Assembly: GCA_017394925.1 (NCBI GenBank)
Contig: JAFPWQ010000264.1
Coordinates: 1-25,512 of the forward strand
DNA: 25,512 bases
Reading direction: 5' to 3'
From: Synergistaceae bacterium
GTDB lineage: Bacteria; Synergistota; Synergistia; Synergistales; Aminobacteriaceae
Positions 1 through 7,686 of this stretch are shown here, in pieces (positions within the stretch are counted from its first letter, which is position 1; every line of letters begins with the position of its first letter). A program made the translations under genes and the position numbers. The notes under the pieces were generated by a model. It saw only the letters and a program-made list of their open reading frames with translations, did not search any database and was not told the origin of the DNA.

Positions 1-5
1 ACAAC

Positions 6-91
6 GGTGGAATGGCCGAGTGGTCAATGGCAACAGACTGTAAATCTGTCGACGGGAGTCTACCATGGTTCAAATCCATGTTCCACCACCA
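6..91 (+). tRNA. tRNA-Tyr (anticodon GUA)
   Basis: A complete type II tRNA. The 7-bp acceptor stem GGTGGAA (6-12) pairs with TTCCACC (81-87), followed by an encoded CCA end (ACCA, 88-91). The 5-bp anticodon stem ACAGA/TCTGT (33-37/45-49) holds a loop with anticodon GTA at 40-42. A long variable arm follows and the T arm carries GGTTCAAATCC. The long variable arm with GTA is the standard bacterial tRNA-Tyr. Confidence 0.97.
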
Positions 92-102
92 ATTTTTTTT
101 AG

Positions 103-178
103 GCCGATTTAGCTCAGCCGGCAGAGCACATCCATGGTAAGGATGGGGTCTTCGGTTCAAATCCGAAAATCGGCTCCA
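103..178 (+). tRNA. tRNA-Thr (anticodon GGU)
   Basis: A 76-nt tRNA. The acceptor stem GCCGATT (103-109) pairs with AATCGGC (168-174), followed by T and an encoded CCA (175-178). The anticodon stem CATCC/GGATG (129-133/141-145) encloses a loop with GGT at 136-138, which reads ACC/ACU threonine codons. It lies 11 nt after tRNA-Tyr, so the two are probably cotranscribed. Confidence 0.97.
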
Positions 179-192
179 CGAACGAAAATAAC

Positions 193-227
193 AGCTTCGG
201 AGAGATAAAAATCTTCGGAGCTTTTTT
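193..227 (+). terminator. Rho-independent terminator of the tRNA unit
   Basis: An 11-bp stem with two G-U pairs (AGCTTCGGAGA 193-203 with TCTTCGGAGCT 212-222) is followed by six T (222-227). It sits right after tRNA-Thr. Because it overlaps the region just before ATG 229, it argues that the following gene starts further downstream. Confidence 0.85.
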
Positions 228-254
228 AATGCATGTTATATTTTCTGAAAGTGA

Positions 255-260
255 TATAAT
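255..260 (+). promoter_or_regulatory. Candidate -10 box for the pilus/secretin genes
   Basis: A perfect TATAAT lies between the tRNA terminator and the first pilus gene, 44 nt before ATG 304. The -35 region about 17 bp upstream is poor, so only the -10 element is well supported. Confidence 0.45.
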
Positions 261-303
261 CAGCCTGAACTCAAAAATTCACATAAAAAATACAGATGAG
301 ATT

Positions 304-804
304 ATGAATAAAAATTTATACATGGCCTTTGCAGGAATATTTTTCACTTTATGTTTAATCTTAATGTTTGCTGTCTGGTATTCGATTCATGTTCTCTATG
401 ACTACAGAACAGAATATGAAACACTCGAAGCCGAACGCAATAACTTCACGGGAATGATTCAGAACCTTGAAGAAAGAAACAGGACGCTCGCAGAAATTGC
501 CGGGCTTGATATTAACAGGACAGGCACGGCTTCAGATGCAGTTGAATTTTATTCGCAGGTACGTCTTGCAATTGAGAACGCCGGAATGAATTTGTTATCA
601 ATGTCATCAGGTCAAAACGAAAAAGATCTCAGGCTCTCGTTAAGTCTTCAGGGGAATTATTACTCGTTTGCACATTTGCTTGCGGCGTGGCGGGTTATGC
701 CTGTTGCATCAAGAGTTACATCGCTGAGATTTAAGCGTGATGCAAGAGCACCGGAAGATTTCATCAATGCAGATGTTACGATAGAGGGAATGCCTGATGA
801 ATGA
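304..804 (+). CDS. PilO-like type IV pilus / type II secretion inner-membrane protein
   Basis: A 166-residue protein from ATG 304. An in-frame ATG at 229 touches the tRNA terminator and would add a non-membrane leader, so 304 is preferred; the Shine-Dalgarno is weak. It opens with one transmembrane helix (about residues 6-28), then a coiled-coil-like stretch (about 35-65), then an alpha/beta domain ending in a strand-rich tail. The tail segment QGNYYSFAHLLAAW resembles the PilO/GspM pattern, in which a small ferredoxin-like periplasmic domain helps build the alignment subcomplex in the inner membrane. It overlaps the next gene by 8 bp, which suggests translational coupling. PilM and PilN are not next to it. 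Family assignment rests on topology, pattern and neighbours. Confidence 0.65.
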   Translation: MNKNLYMAFAGIFFTLCLILMFAVWYSIHVLYDYRTEYETLEAERNNFTGMIQNLEERNRTLAEIAGLDINRTGTASDAVEFYSQVRLAIENAGMNLLSMSSGQNEKDLRLSLSLQGNYYSFAHLLAAWRVMPVASRVTSLRFKRDARAPEDFINADVTIEGMPDE

Positions 805-1465
805 TCTTCATGATGCGTTAATATATTTCTGGGAATGCCTGACGGGAGTTATTGAGGATAACCAGGCGCGTTTGCTTCGTCTTTCAGCTTTCGTTACTCT
901 CTTAATCGGCATAATCTGGGCAGCATGGAATTACTTCGAGGCAAGCACAATCTCAAATAAGAGCGAAGACGGCGATTATCTTGAAGCAGAGATGAGAGCT
1001 CAGCAGGTAACGGCACAGCGTGAGAATCAGACGTTAAAGAAAATAGCAGACGTTGCCGCGACGGTTAATGACGTTAGGAACGGAGGACTTGCCATTGCAC
1101 AATCATTAAACGGAATGAACCGGAATTTATTTAATCTGGACAGATATAACGAGTTCGGAATGGAAGATTTATCCGGCACAGGCCCGACAGGCGATGCATT
1201 TGTTGATTCAGTCAATGCTACAGCCTCGAATCCTGCACCGGGTCAGAAAAAAGAGCAGGAAGTTCACGAAGTATTTGTGCGTGCGGTCATGCTCTCGGAT
1301 AAAGATAAAATTGCTGTCGTTGATGCAGGCGGCAAAAGGGGAGTCATAATCCGTCCAGGTCAGGAATTACCAGGCGGAGCAGGGCGTGTTGTGAGAATTA
1401 AATCTAATGGTCTGACTGTGAGAAATAAATTTACTAAGCAGGAAGTCGAATATTTAATTAAGTAG
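797..1465 (+). CDS. PilP/GspC-like pilot or secretin-connecting protein
   Basis: 222 residues. A short cytoplasmic N-terminus, one transmembrane helix (about 26-46), a low-complexity periplasmic linker (about 55-150), and a compact beta-rich C-terminal domain (about 155-222). That domain contains VRAVMLSDKDKIAVVDAGG and a PGQELPGGAGRVVRI stretch, as in the homology region of GspC and PilP that contacts the secretin N-terminal domains. The start overlaps the end of the PilO-like gene and a secretin gene follows, so the role is probably to link the inner-membrane platform to the outer-membrane pore. PilP is usually a lipoprotein; this one has a transmembrane anchor, so it is GspC-like in topology. 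Confidence 0.65.
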   Translation: MNDLHDALIYFWECLTGVIEDNQARLLRLSAFVTLLIGIIWAAWNYFEASTISNKSEDGDYLEAEMRAQQVTAQRENQTLKKIADVAATVNDVRNGGLAIAQSLNGMNRNLFNLDRYNEFGMEDLSGTGPTGDAFVDSVNATASNPAPGQKKEQEVHEVFVRAVMLSDKDKIAVVDAGGKRGVIIRPGQELPGGAGRVVRIKSNGLTVRNKFTKQEVEYLIK

Positions 1466-1485
1466 AATTAATGAGCGTAAAAGTG

Positions 1486-1491
1486 TATAAT
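1486..1491 (+). promoter_or_regulatory. Candidate -10 box upstream of the secretin gene
   Basis: TATAAT preceded by TG in the 79-bp gap between the PilP-like and secretin genes, 54 nt before the secretin start. No convincing -35. It may give the secretin an extra promoter inside the operon. Confidence 0.35.
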
Positions 1492-1544
1492 ATAAATTAC
1501 AGAAAAATTTTTACGGAAAATCTACAGGATAAGGTGAAGTGATC

Positions 1545-3179
1545 ATGTTCAGGAGATTCTGCTTTGTGTTTATATTTCTTGTTATAACGCTTTTTTGTCT
1601 TCCTGTAACTGCGGCCGTAAACAGGAACGATAAATACACAGGGTCTTTGCTGACTAACTGCAGCTTTTATCAGCTTGGAACAGATGAATTTGTCATGAAG
1701 ATTTCCGGCAGAAAATTATCTGAACCTGAAACAGAATTTATTGATGATGTTATACAGGTAACGCTTAAGGAAACAAGAATAAAGAATCCGGCGGGCATAA
1801 ACTCTTCGACATTTAATTTTTTAGAGACTACGCCGCTGATTATTGATTTCGGCATTGAAAATATTTCCGGTGATGCGGTTATAACATTGAAGACCAGCCG
1901 GGCCATGAAATTAGATTCTGTTATGAGATCCGCAGAAGGATATTCAATCAGGATAAAGCCTCTTGAAGCTCAAAGTTCATTTGTCGATGCAAAAATTATC
2001 CCCCAGAGAATAGCAAAAGCACCTGAGAATATGCTGCCTTTCAGGGTGAATACGAGAGTAACTGTTGAATTTCGTGATGCAGAACTGAGAGATATTTTCA
2101 GAATGTTAATGTCCCAGATAGGAAGAAATATTATAATCGATTCGTCATTTCCTACAGATGTGCTTGTTACTATGTCAATTGAGGATATAAGAATTGATGA
2201 TGTTCTGAATCATTTGCTCAGGACATATAATATCGCGTGTTTCCCGGCCGGAAAGAATACTACGGCATTCGGTACAAAGGAAGGATTATATAAGCTGTCA
2301 GGTGCGAACGAGATGAAAGCATTCAAGATTAAATATGCAGAGGCCTCACAGGTTAAAGCACTCTTAGTGAATCTCGCTAATATTCCCGACGGCAATATCA
2401 TTGTTGATGAAAGATCCAGAATGCTCTATGTGAAAACTAATCCGGCCAAAATGGAAGAAGCCGAAGAATTTATCAGCCGCGTTGACCTTCCTATGAAGCA
2501 GATTATGATTCGTGCGAGCATATTTGAATTCACGGATGAAGATTCAGCCGCTATACAGAATGCATTAAACATTGCATATGACGAATGGCAAATAACACTT
2601 GGCGAAGGAGCAATCACGCTTGATTATGCAGAGGACAGATCCCGCACAGGAAGAAATCCGAGAACAGCAAGAACGATTCAGAATGTATTCAAGGCTCTTG
2701 AGGCACGCGGAAAAGGACGGGTTATAGCGAATCCTTCAGTAACTGCAATTGACGGACAGCAGGCTTCTATTCAGCTTAAGCAGGAAATACTGTATTCTGC
2801 CGGAATGGACGACAGCAAGAATCCTAAATGGGACACAAAGAGCGTTGGACCTGAATTGAGATTCACACCCAGAATTGAAGATGACAGATATATAAATCTT
2901 GACATAAATATTAAGACTGGAGATTATATCGGCAAGGACGATGACGATAATATAAGAACAACGGACCGGACAGTAACTACGAAAGTGCGGGTTAAGGACG
3001 GAATGCCCTTTGTGATCGGCGGTTTATTCTCGGAAAATACAGTAAAAGTGATAAACAAAATTCCGATATTAGGCAATATCCCGTTAATAGGAGATATTCT
3101 TTTCACGTACAGGTCAACAGACAGGACAAAAGCACAGGCCGTAATGGTCATCACACCGTATATTCTTGACAGTAAATAA
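1545..3179 (+). CDS. Outer-membrane secretin (PilQ/GspD family)
   Basis: 544 residues from ATG 1545; the ribosome-binding site AAGGTGA (1531-1537) is 7 nt upstream, which rules out GTG 1539, only one base away from it. A signal peptide is clear (about 1-22, cleavage after VTA). Then come a beta-rich AMIN-like region (about 35-140), a secretin/TonB short N-terminal (STN) domain (about 170-225, with VTVEFRDAELRDIFRML), an N1-type secretin_N domain (about 255-315), and the secretin beta-barrel domain (about 320-540). The barrel carries NPSVTAIDGQQASI, VIGGLF and the hallmark KIPILGNIPLIGDILF. It forms the multimeric outer-membrane channel through which a pilus or secreted protein passes, so the cell is diderm. 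The length is typical of a short PilQ-type secretin. The gene follows PilO- and PilP-like genes. Confidence 0.92.
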   Translation: MFRRFCFVFIFLVITLFCLPVTAAVNRNDKYTGSLLTNCSFYQLGTDEFVMKISGRKLSEPETEFIDDVIQVTLKETRIKNPAGINSSTFNFLETTPLIIDFGIENISGDAVITLKTSRAMKLDSVMRSAEGYSIRIKPLEAQSSFVDAKIIPQRIAKAPENMLPFRVNTRVTVEFRDAELRDIFRMLMSQIGRNIIIDSSFPTDVLVTMSIEDIRIDDVLNHLLRTYNIACFPAGKNTTAFGTKEGLYKLSGANEMKAFKIKYAEASQVKALLVNLANIPDGNIIVDERSRMLYVKTNPAKMEEAEEFISRVDLPMKQIMIRASIFEFTDEDSAAIQNALNIAYDEWQITLGEGAITLDYAEDRSRTGRNPRTARTIQNVFKALEARGKGRVIANPSVTAIDGQQASIQLKQEILYSAGMDDSKNPKWDTKSVGPELRFTPRIEDDRYINLDINIKTGDYIGKDDDDNIRTTDRTVTTKVRVKDGMPFVIGGLFSENTVKVINKIPILGNIPLIGDILFTYRSTDRTKAQAVMVITPYILDSK

Positions 3180-3196
3180 TCGCAATAATATATAAT
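3166..3196 (+). promoter_or_regulatory. Promoter of the efp operon
   Basis: A perfect -35 TTGACA (3166-3171) overlaps the last codons of the secretin gene. The -10 is TATATA (3189-3194, 17-bp spacer) or TATAAT (3191-3196, 19-bp spacer). This is the best sigma-70-type promoter in the window and starts the EF-P/NusB operon. Confidence 0.7.
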
Positions 3197-3239
3197 TAGC
3201 ACACACAAGTTTATTATTTATCCAGGAGGTTTTATTTTT

Positions 3240-3812
3240 ATGGCACAGGTAGCAGATACGACTACGTTCTACGTTGGCCTTAAATTACGCTGGCAGGACG
3301 GCATATGGGAAATAGTTGATTACGATCATCACAAAATGGGAAGAGGCGGTGCAGTCGTACGCACTAAATTACGTAATGTAGAGACCGGCTCAATCGTAGA
3401 GAATTCATTCAAGCCCGGCGAAAAGTTTGAACGCATAATTTACGAGGAAAAACCTGCGCAGTATTCCTACAGGGACGGAGAAGATTATGTGTTTATGGAT
3501 CTTGCCACGTATGAAGAGATGAGATTATCGCCTCAGGTACTCGGAGATGCAGCTAAATATCTCGTTGATGATATTGAAATTCAGCTTGAATTCTTTGAAG
3601 GCAAAGTAATGGGCATTGAACTGCCAAAGAGCGTAACGATGAAAGTTGTAGACACTCCGCCCGCATTCAAAGGTGATACTGTAACAGGAGGAGGAAAGCC
3701 TGCAACACTTGAGACGGGGCTTGTCGTAACGGTGCCGGTATTCATTGAGCCTGGAGAAGAGATCGTTGTAGACACGAGAACGGGCGCATATCTTGAGCGA
3801 GCAAAAAAGTAG
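3240..3812 (+). CDS. efp: Translation elongation factor P
   Basis: 190 residues, the usual EF-P length. An excellent ribosome-binding site AGGAGG (3224-3229) precedes ATG 3240. The three EF-P domains are visible: the N-terminal KOW-like domain (1-65) with the tip loop HHKMGRGGA, a central OB domain (about 66-128) with YVFMDLATYEEM, and the C-terminal OB domain ending GEEIVVDTRTGAYLERAKK. EF-P binds between the P and E sites and relieves stalling at consecutive prolines. The tip residue, a lysine in many EF-Ps (PGKG), is arginine 35 here (MGRGG), and the usual proline before the glycine is methionine; this matters for which modification enzyme, if any, acts on it. First gene of a close-packed operon with asp23, an unknown gene, nusB and a glycosyltransferase. 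Confidence 0.96.
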   Translation: MAQVADTTTFYVGLKLRWQDGIWEIVDYDHHKMGRGGAVVRTKLRNVETGSIVENSFKPGEKFERIIYEEKPAQYSYRDGEDYVFMDLATYEEMRLSPQVLGDAAKYLVDDIEIQLEFFEGKVMGIELPKSVTMKVVDTPPAFKGDTVTGGGKPATLETGLVVTVPVFIEPGEEIVVDTRTGAYLERAKK

Positions 3813-3817
3813 AATAA

Positions 3818-4240
3818 ATGCCCGGAAATAATAACAGTCAGGAAGAATCAGCAAACGGCGGAGCTATTCACATATCAGAAGACGTAATAGCAGAGCTTGC
3901 CAGAAAAACGATTCAGGGAATCCCGAACATAAAGATTGATTCAAAATTGCCTTCGAGATTTGCAATAGGCCGCAGGTCAGGAGGGATACGCGTATCAGTT
4001 GAGCATAAACAGGGAACTATTGCCGTTGATGCAAATGTTCTTGTGAAATACGGCCAGAGAATCCCGGATCTTGCATGGGACGTTCAGGAAAAAATCAAAG
4101 ATAATCTTGAACGTTACACCGGCTATGATGTCAAAGCTGTGAATGTAAATGTTCAGGGAATATACACGGTTACGGGCGATGAATTTCAGATTAATATTGC
4201 AGATTCAGAAACGCCTGACCCCGATAATGAGGCAGATTAA
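3818..4240 (+). CDS. Asp23/Gls24 family (DUF322) protein
   Basis: 140 residues. After a polar Asn/Ser/Glu-rich N-terminus (1-15) comes the Asp23 core: HISEDVIAELARKTIQGIPNI, then strands with GGIRVSVEHKQGTIAVDANVLVKYG, then a helix (WDVQEKIKDNLERYTG) and the strand VKAVNVNVQGI. The acidic tail is short. In Firmicutes such proteins coat the inner face of the membrane through the AmaP anchor and respond to cell-envelope stress. The gene starts 5 nt after efp and ends 3 nt before the next gene. The asp23-nusB neighbourhood is common in Clostridia and Synergistota. Confidence 0.88.
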   Translation: MPGNNNSQEESANGGAIHISEDVIAELARKTIQGIPNIKIDSKLPSRFAIGRRSGGIRVSVEHKQGTIAVDANVLVKYGQRIPDLAWDVQEKIKDNLERYTGYDVKAVNVNVQGIYTVTGDEFQINIADSETPDPDNEAD

Positions 4241-4243
4241 ACT

Positions 4244-4690
4244 ATGTATTTTCTGTGGAAGAATACGCCTTACGGAATTATAAGAATCTCTTGCGAAGGC
4301 CTGTATGAATTTGCTGACGGCATGATTAAATCAAAGCTGAAATTATACAGCATAACTCTCATGCCCTCAGGAAGAAAAGAACATGCTGACATCACAATTG
4401 TATTCTCAGATGATGATTTAAATCCCGAAAGCAGAAAGAGAATCGAAAAACATTTTGATGCTGTCCTAAAGCCAATGGGATTAAAGCCTTCAATCGTGTG
4501 GGCAATACCTGAACGCGGAATCATGCAGGCACTCACTAATCCGTATGTGTGGGCAGGTATAGCGTCATCATTTGCGGTTATCATCACGGCAGGTTTCGCG
4601 GGATTCTTCTGGACTGTCTTCTGGGGAACATCTGCATGGTTTGCCGTTCACGGACTCGCTTTAATCTCAAAACGTATCAGGAGAGTGTAA
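4244..4690 (+). CDS. Unrecognised small membrane protein in the amaP position
   Basis: 148 residues, family not recognised. The N-terminal 95 residues look soluble and mixed alpha/beta, with an alternating hydrophobic strand (ADITIVFSDDDL) followed by a helix. The C-terminal part (about 98-140) is strongly hydrophobic and could form two transmembrane segments, ending in a basic SKRIRRV. Start ATG 4244 lies 3 nt after the asp23 stop with only a weak GAGG upstream, so coupling is likely. In Clostridia the gene between asp23 and nusB is often amaP, the Asp23 membrane anchor; this protein may fill that role with an unrelated sequence, but no AmaP motif is visible. Confidence 0.7.
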   Translation: MYFLWKNTPYGIIRISCEGLYEFADGMIKSKLKLYSITLMPSGRKEHADITIVFSDDDLNPESRKRIEKHFDAVLKPMGLKPSIVWAIPERGIMQALTNPYVWAGIASSFAVIITAGFAGFFWTVFWGTSAWFAVHGLALISKRIRRV

Positions 4691-4691
4691 C

Positions 4692-5198
4692 ATGGCCGCC
4701 CCTAAGAAAAAAAAGCAAAAAAAATATATCGGCAAAAAATTTGAAGCAATTCACAGATCAAGGGAGCTTGCTGTGCAGTTCTTATACTCTCTTGATGTTT
4801 ATCCGGGTCAGAATTTCGATGAGTCTCTTGAACTCTTCATGAATATCGATGACGTTGCAAAAGATGATACGCCTGAAGTCAAAGAACGCTGCCGGAAACT
4901 TGCCGGTGATGTATGGACACGCAAGAATGAAATTGACGGTGTATTATTGCGAATAGTTACAGGCTGGAGACCTGAAAGAATGATGAGCGTTGACAGAACT
5001 ATATTGCGTCTCATGGTGCTTGAAGGGTTTATCGCTAAGACTCTTCCGGTCAGATCTGCAATATCTGAGGCTGCATCTCTTGCGCGTGATTTCGGGACTA
5101 AAGACTCATCAAGATTCGTGAACGGGGTTATGCATAAGATAGCAGAACACTTTGCTGATGACGATAAGAACGACAATAATGATGATTCAGGAGAATAA
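4692..5198 (+). CDS. nusB: Transcription antitermination factor NusB
   Basis: 168 residues against a usual 130-150. The all-helical NusB fold is visible: HRSRELAVQFLYSLDVYPG near the start (about 17-35) and the conserved VDRTILRLMVLEGF (about 98-111), with SEAASLARDFGTKDSSRFVNGVMHKI near the end described in parts as the AxxLAxxF and FVNGVL-type motif. NusB binds NusE (S10) and boxA RNA in rRNA antitermination. It has an unusual Lys-rich N-terminal extension (residues 4-17) and an Asp/Asn-rich C-terminal tail (about 153-168). It starts 1 nt after the preceding stop, inside the operon. Confidence 0.93.
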   Translation: MAAPKKKKQKKYIGKKFEAIHRSRELAVQFLYSLDVYPGQNFDESLELFMNIDDVAKDDTPEVKERCRKLAGDVWTRKNEIDGVLLRIVTGWRPERMMSVDRTILRLMVLEGFIAKTLPVRSAISEAASLARDFGTKDSSRFVNGVMHKIAEHFADDDKNDNNDDSGE

Positions 5199-5203
5199 AT
5201 ATC

Positions 5204-6154
5204 ATGGCTGAAATTGATATATTACTTGCCGCGTATAACGGCGAAAAGTTTATTGCCGAACAACTTGACTCGTTAATAGCCCAGACATTTAAAGATTTCA
5301 GGATAATCATACGCGATGACGGTTCAAATGATAATACGCCCGCAATAATTCAGGATTACGCAGAGAAATATCCGGGCATAATTGAAGTTGTGCATGATGA
5401 TGTGATATGCAGAAATCCGGCAAAAAATTTCTTTGAATTAATGAAACATGCAAACGCTGATTATGTCATGTTTTCGGATCAGGATGATTTCTGGCTTGAG
5501 AATAAGATTCAAATTACGCTTGAATGCATGAAGAACGCAGAAAAAAATAATCCCGGAATGCCTGTGTTAGTGTTTACTGGACTTCAGCCGGCTGACGCGA
5601 ATTTAAACGCAATTAACGAGTTCGTGCCTATGGATATTAACGCGCGTAAATATTATAGCCTTGTCTCAATGTTCGAAGAAAATTTTGTGAGCGGCTGTAC
5701 TGAAATGATAAATAAATCACTTTATAAGAATATCGGAGAATATGACGCGTTAATCACTATGCATGACTGGTGGACTGCTCTTTATGCACGTGCCTGCGGA
5801 GTTATCGCGTATGTCCCGGAAGCAACTATGCTTTACAGGCAGCATGGACATAATGCTATCGGCTATTCTGAGAGAACCGTTATGCTCAGACTGAAGAAAC
5901 TTATGTGCGCTCCTTTAAGTAAGATACGCAAGGCCGGAAAATTATTTCATGAACTTCATGAGCGCGTATTATTATTCCGTTCGAGATATGCGGATAAGAT
6001 GATGCCGGAAAAATTAAAACAGCTTGATAATTTCATCATGATATTCACAGGAAATAGATTCAGGAGATTATCATTCATGAGAAAACTTGATTACTCAGAA
6101 CATCATAATTTAATCGAGAATATTTTTCTGGCCGTGAAAGTTTTAATGTATTAG
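5204..6154 (+). CDS. Glycosyltransferase family 2, rhamnosyltransferase-like
   Basis: 316 residues. An N-terminal GT-A fold starts with IDILLAAYNGEKFIAEQLDS, then IIIRDDGSNDNTP, and the acceptor/metal motif VMFSDQDDFWLENKI (DQDD at about residues 92-95). This pattern is typical of rhamnosyl- and related transferases of O-antigen or capsule synthesis. The domain continues with MHDWWTALYA and MLYRQHGHNAIG; the C-terminal 100 residues are basic and helical. It transfers a nucleotide-activated sugar to a growing glycan at the cytoplasmic membrane face; donor and acceptor cannot be told. A CAGGAG site ends in the last codons of nusB and the gap is only 5 nt, so it is cotranscribed with the housekeeping operon. 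Confidence 0.88.
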   Translation: MAEIDILLAAYNGEKFIAEQLDSLIAQTFKDFRIIIRDDGSNDNTPAIIQDYAEKYPGIIEVVHDDVICRNPAKNFFELMKHANADYVMFSDQDDFWLENKIQITLECMKNAEKNNPGMPVLVFTGLQPADANLNAINEFVPMDINARKYYSLVSMFEENFVSGCTEMINKSLYKNIGEYDALITMHDWWTALYARACGVIAYVPEATMLYRQHGHNAIGYSERTVMLRLKKLMCAPLSKIRKAGKLFHELHERVLLFRSRYADKMMPEKLKQLDNFIMIFTGNRFRRLSFMRKLDYSEHHNLIENIFLAVKVLMY

Positions 6155-6162
6155 GCAAAATA

Positions 6163-6212
6163 AAAAATCCCCCCTTGCTGAAAGTGCTTAAAGGGAGGAA
6201 TTTTTTTTATGC
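6163..6212. terminator. Bidirectional terminator between convergent operons
   Basis: A hairpin of AATCCCCCCTT (about 6165-6176) with AAGGGAGGAATT (about 6190-6202, one bulge and one mismatch), flanked by A-rich sequence on the left and eight T on the right. It lies between the glycosyltransferase stop and the gatB stop and can serve both strands. Confidence 0.8.
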
Positions 6213-6221
6213 TTTTTATGC

Positions 6222-7685
6222 TTAATTTTTCAGTGCCGCCGTTAATGCTTCAGCAACTTCCTGAGGTTTTGCCTGTCCCTTTGATTCTTTCATGACAAGT
6301 CCCTGAAGGAATTTGAATTTTTTCCCTTTCATATCTTTTCCTGATTGAATTTCAGCTAAGACATCAGGATTTGCTTTTATGACATTCGCAATTATCTCGT
6401 TAAGTGCATTGCCTGCAACTCCGCCTTCAGTAATGCCGAGCTTCTTCACTGAATCGTCAAGCCCTGCATTATTCGCGCACATGTAATCAAAAACTTCTTT
6501 TGCCTGTGTCGTTGAAAGTTTTTTATCGTCGACTCGTTTAACTATCTCGGCTAATACTTCGGGTTTAATGTTAAAGTCCGCGATTTTCTTCTGGGTCTCG
6601 TTAAGCACACGCATAACTTCCGTGCGTATCCAGTTAGCAGCTCTGACGGGATTAGCTCCTGCATTCACGCATGACTCAAAATAATCTGCAACCTTCCTGT
6701 CATCCGTGAGAATGTCAGCGGCCTCCTGAGTGAGTCCCATGTCGTGAACGTATCGATTTGCTCTCACGTCGGGCATTTCGGGCATTCTTGAATGAACGCG
6801 GTCAATCCATTCCTGCGAGATATGCAGAGGAGGCAGATCCGGCTCAACGATGAATTTTCTGTATGACTCTTTCACTCTTGACGGTGATGTTACGCCTTTA
6901 GCATCGTTCCAATGACGCGTCTCCTGCATGACCTCTCCGCCCTGAAGCATTATCTTTTTCTGTCTCTTAATCTCAAATTCAATTGCACGTTCGAGAGCCT
7001 TGAATGAATTCATGTTCTTCACTTCAACCTTTTTGCCCCATCTGCCGTCTGAACATTTCATAGAGACATTAGCGTCAAATCTCATCATGCCTTTTTCGAG
7101 TTCAACTTCTGAGGCTCCAGAATAAATTACGCGTCTTCTCAGTGTCGTAACATATTCAACTGCTTCTGCGGCTGAGGCTACATCAGGTTCACTCACGATT
7201 TCAGCCAGCGGAGTCCCCGAACGGTTATAATCAACGTATGATGTCGATGCTCCTTCGAGTCTTCCGTCTGATGCGCTGTGATGAAGGCTTCCAACGTCCT
7301 CTTCAAGATGAAGATGATTAACGCGAATTTTTTTCAGCTTTCCTTCTGAATCATGCACTTCAATATAGCCTGCTGTCGTTATGGGTAAATCACACTGACT
7401 TATCTGATGTCCCTTCGGCAAGTCCGGGTAAAAATATGACTTCCTGAAGAACAATGACTTCGGACGTATTCCGCAGTTAAGCGCAAAACCTGCAAGCATT
7501 CCCTGTTCGACAACTCTGTGATTCATGTGAGGCAGTGAACCCGGAAGACCCATGCATATCGGGCATATGTTCGTGTTGGGTGCCGCGTCAGTGTTCGTTG
7601 AGCATGAACAGAAAAGTTTGGAATCACTCTTAAGTCTTATATGTATCTCGATGCCTATTACCGGCGTAAATATTAATTCTGACAT
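6222..7685 (-). CDS. gatB: Asp-tRNA(Asn)/Glu-tRNA(Gln) amidotransferase subunit B
   Basis: 487 residues, normal length. The N-terminal catalytic kinase/transamidase domain opens with VIGIEIHIRLKSDSKLFCSC and a zinc-type CPICMGLPGSLP (about 40-51), then ALNCGI, FYPDLPKGHQISQ and the HLEEDVG motif. The helical tail (about 335-487) is the YqeY-like domain that recognises tRNA. GatB phosphorylates the misacylated Glu or Asp and passes ammonia from GatA to form Gln-tRNA(Gln) or Asn-tRNA(Asn). GGAGG lies 11 nt before ATG 7685, and the gatA stop is one base away. Last gene of gatC-gatA-gatB. Confidence 0.97.
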   Translation of the reverse strand: MSELIFTPVIGIEIHIRLKSDSKLFCSCSTNTDAAPNTNICPICMGLPGSLPHMNHRVVEQGMLAGFALNCGIRPKSLFFRKSYFYPDLPKGHQISQCDLPITTAGYIEVHDSEGKLKKIRVNHLHLEEDVGSLHHSASDGRLEGASTSYVDYNRSGTPLAEIVSEPDVASAAEAVEYVTTLRRRVIYSGASEVELEKGMMRFDANVSMKCSDGRWGKKVEVKNMNSFKALERAIEFEIKRQKKIMLQGGEVMQETRHWNDAKGVTSPSRVKESYRKFIVEPDLPPLHISQEWIDRVHSRMPEMPDVRANRYVHDMGLTQEAADILTDDRKVADYFESCVNAGANPVRAANWIRTEVMRVLNETQKKIADFNIKPEVLAEIVKRVDDKKLSTTQAKEVFDYMCANNAGLDDSVKKLGITEGGVAGNALNEIIANVIKANPDVLAEIQSGKDMKGKKFKFLQGLVMKESKGQAKPQEVAEALTAALKN

Positions 7686-7686
7686 G

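Noticed and set aside
1539..1541. GTG 1539 as the secretin start
   Set aside because: It lies one base after the AAGGTGA ribosome-binding site; ATG 1545 has proper spacing.
4549..4842. A 97-codon forward frame overlapping the unknown membrane protein and nusB
   Set aside because: It is out of frame with both, crosses the junction of two genes with clear starts and stops, and has no protein-like pattern.
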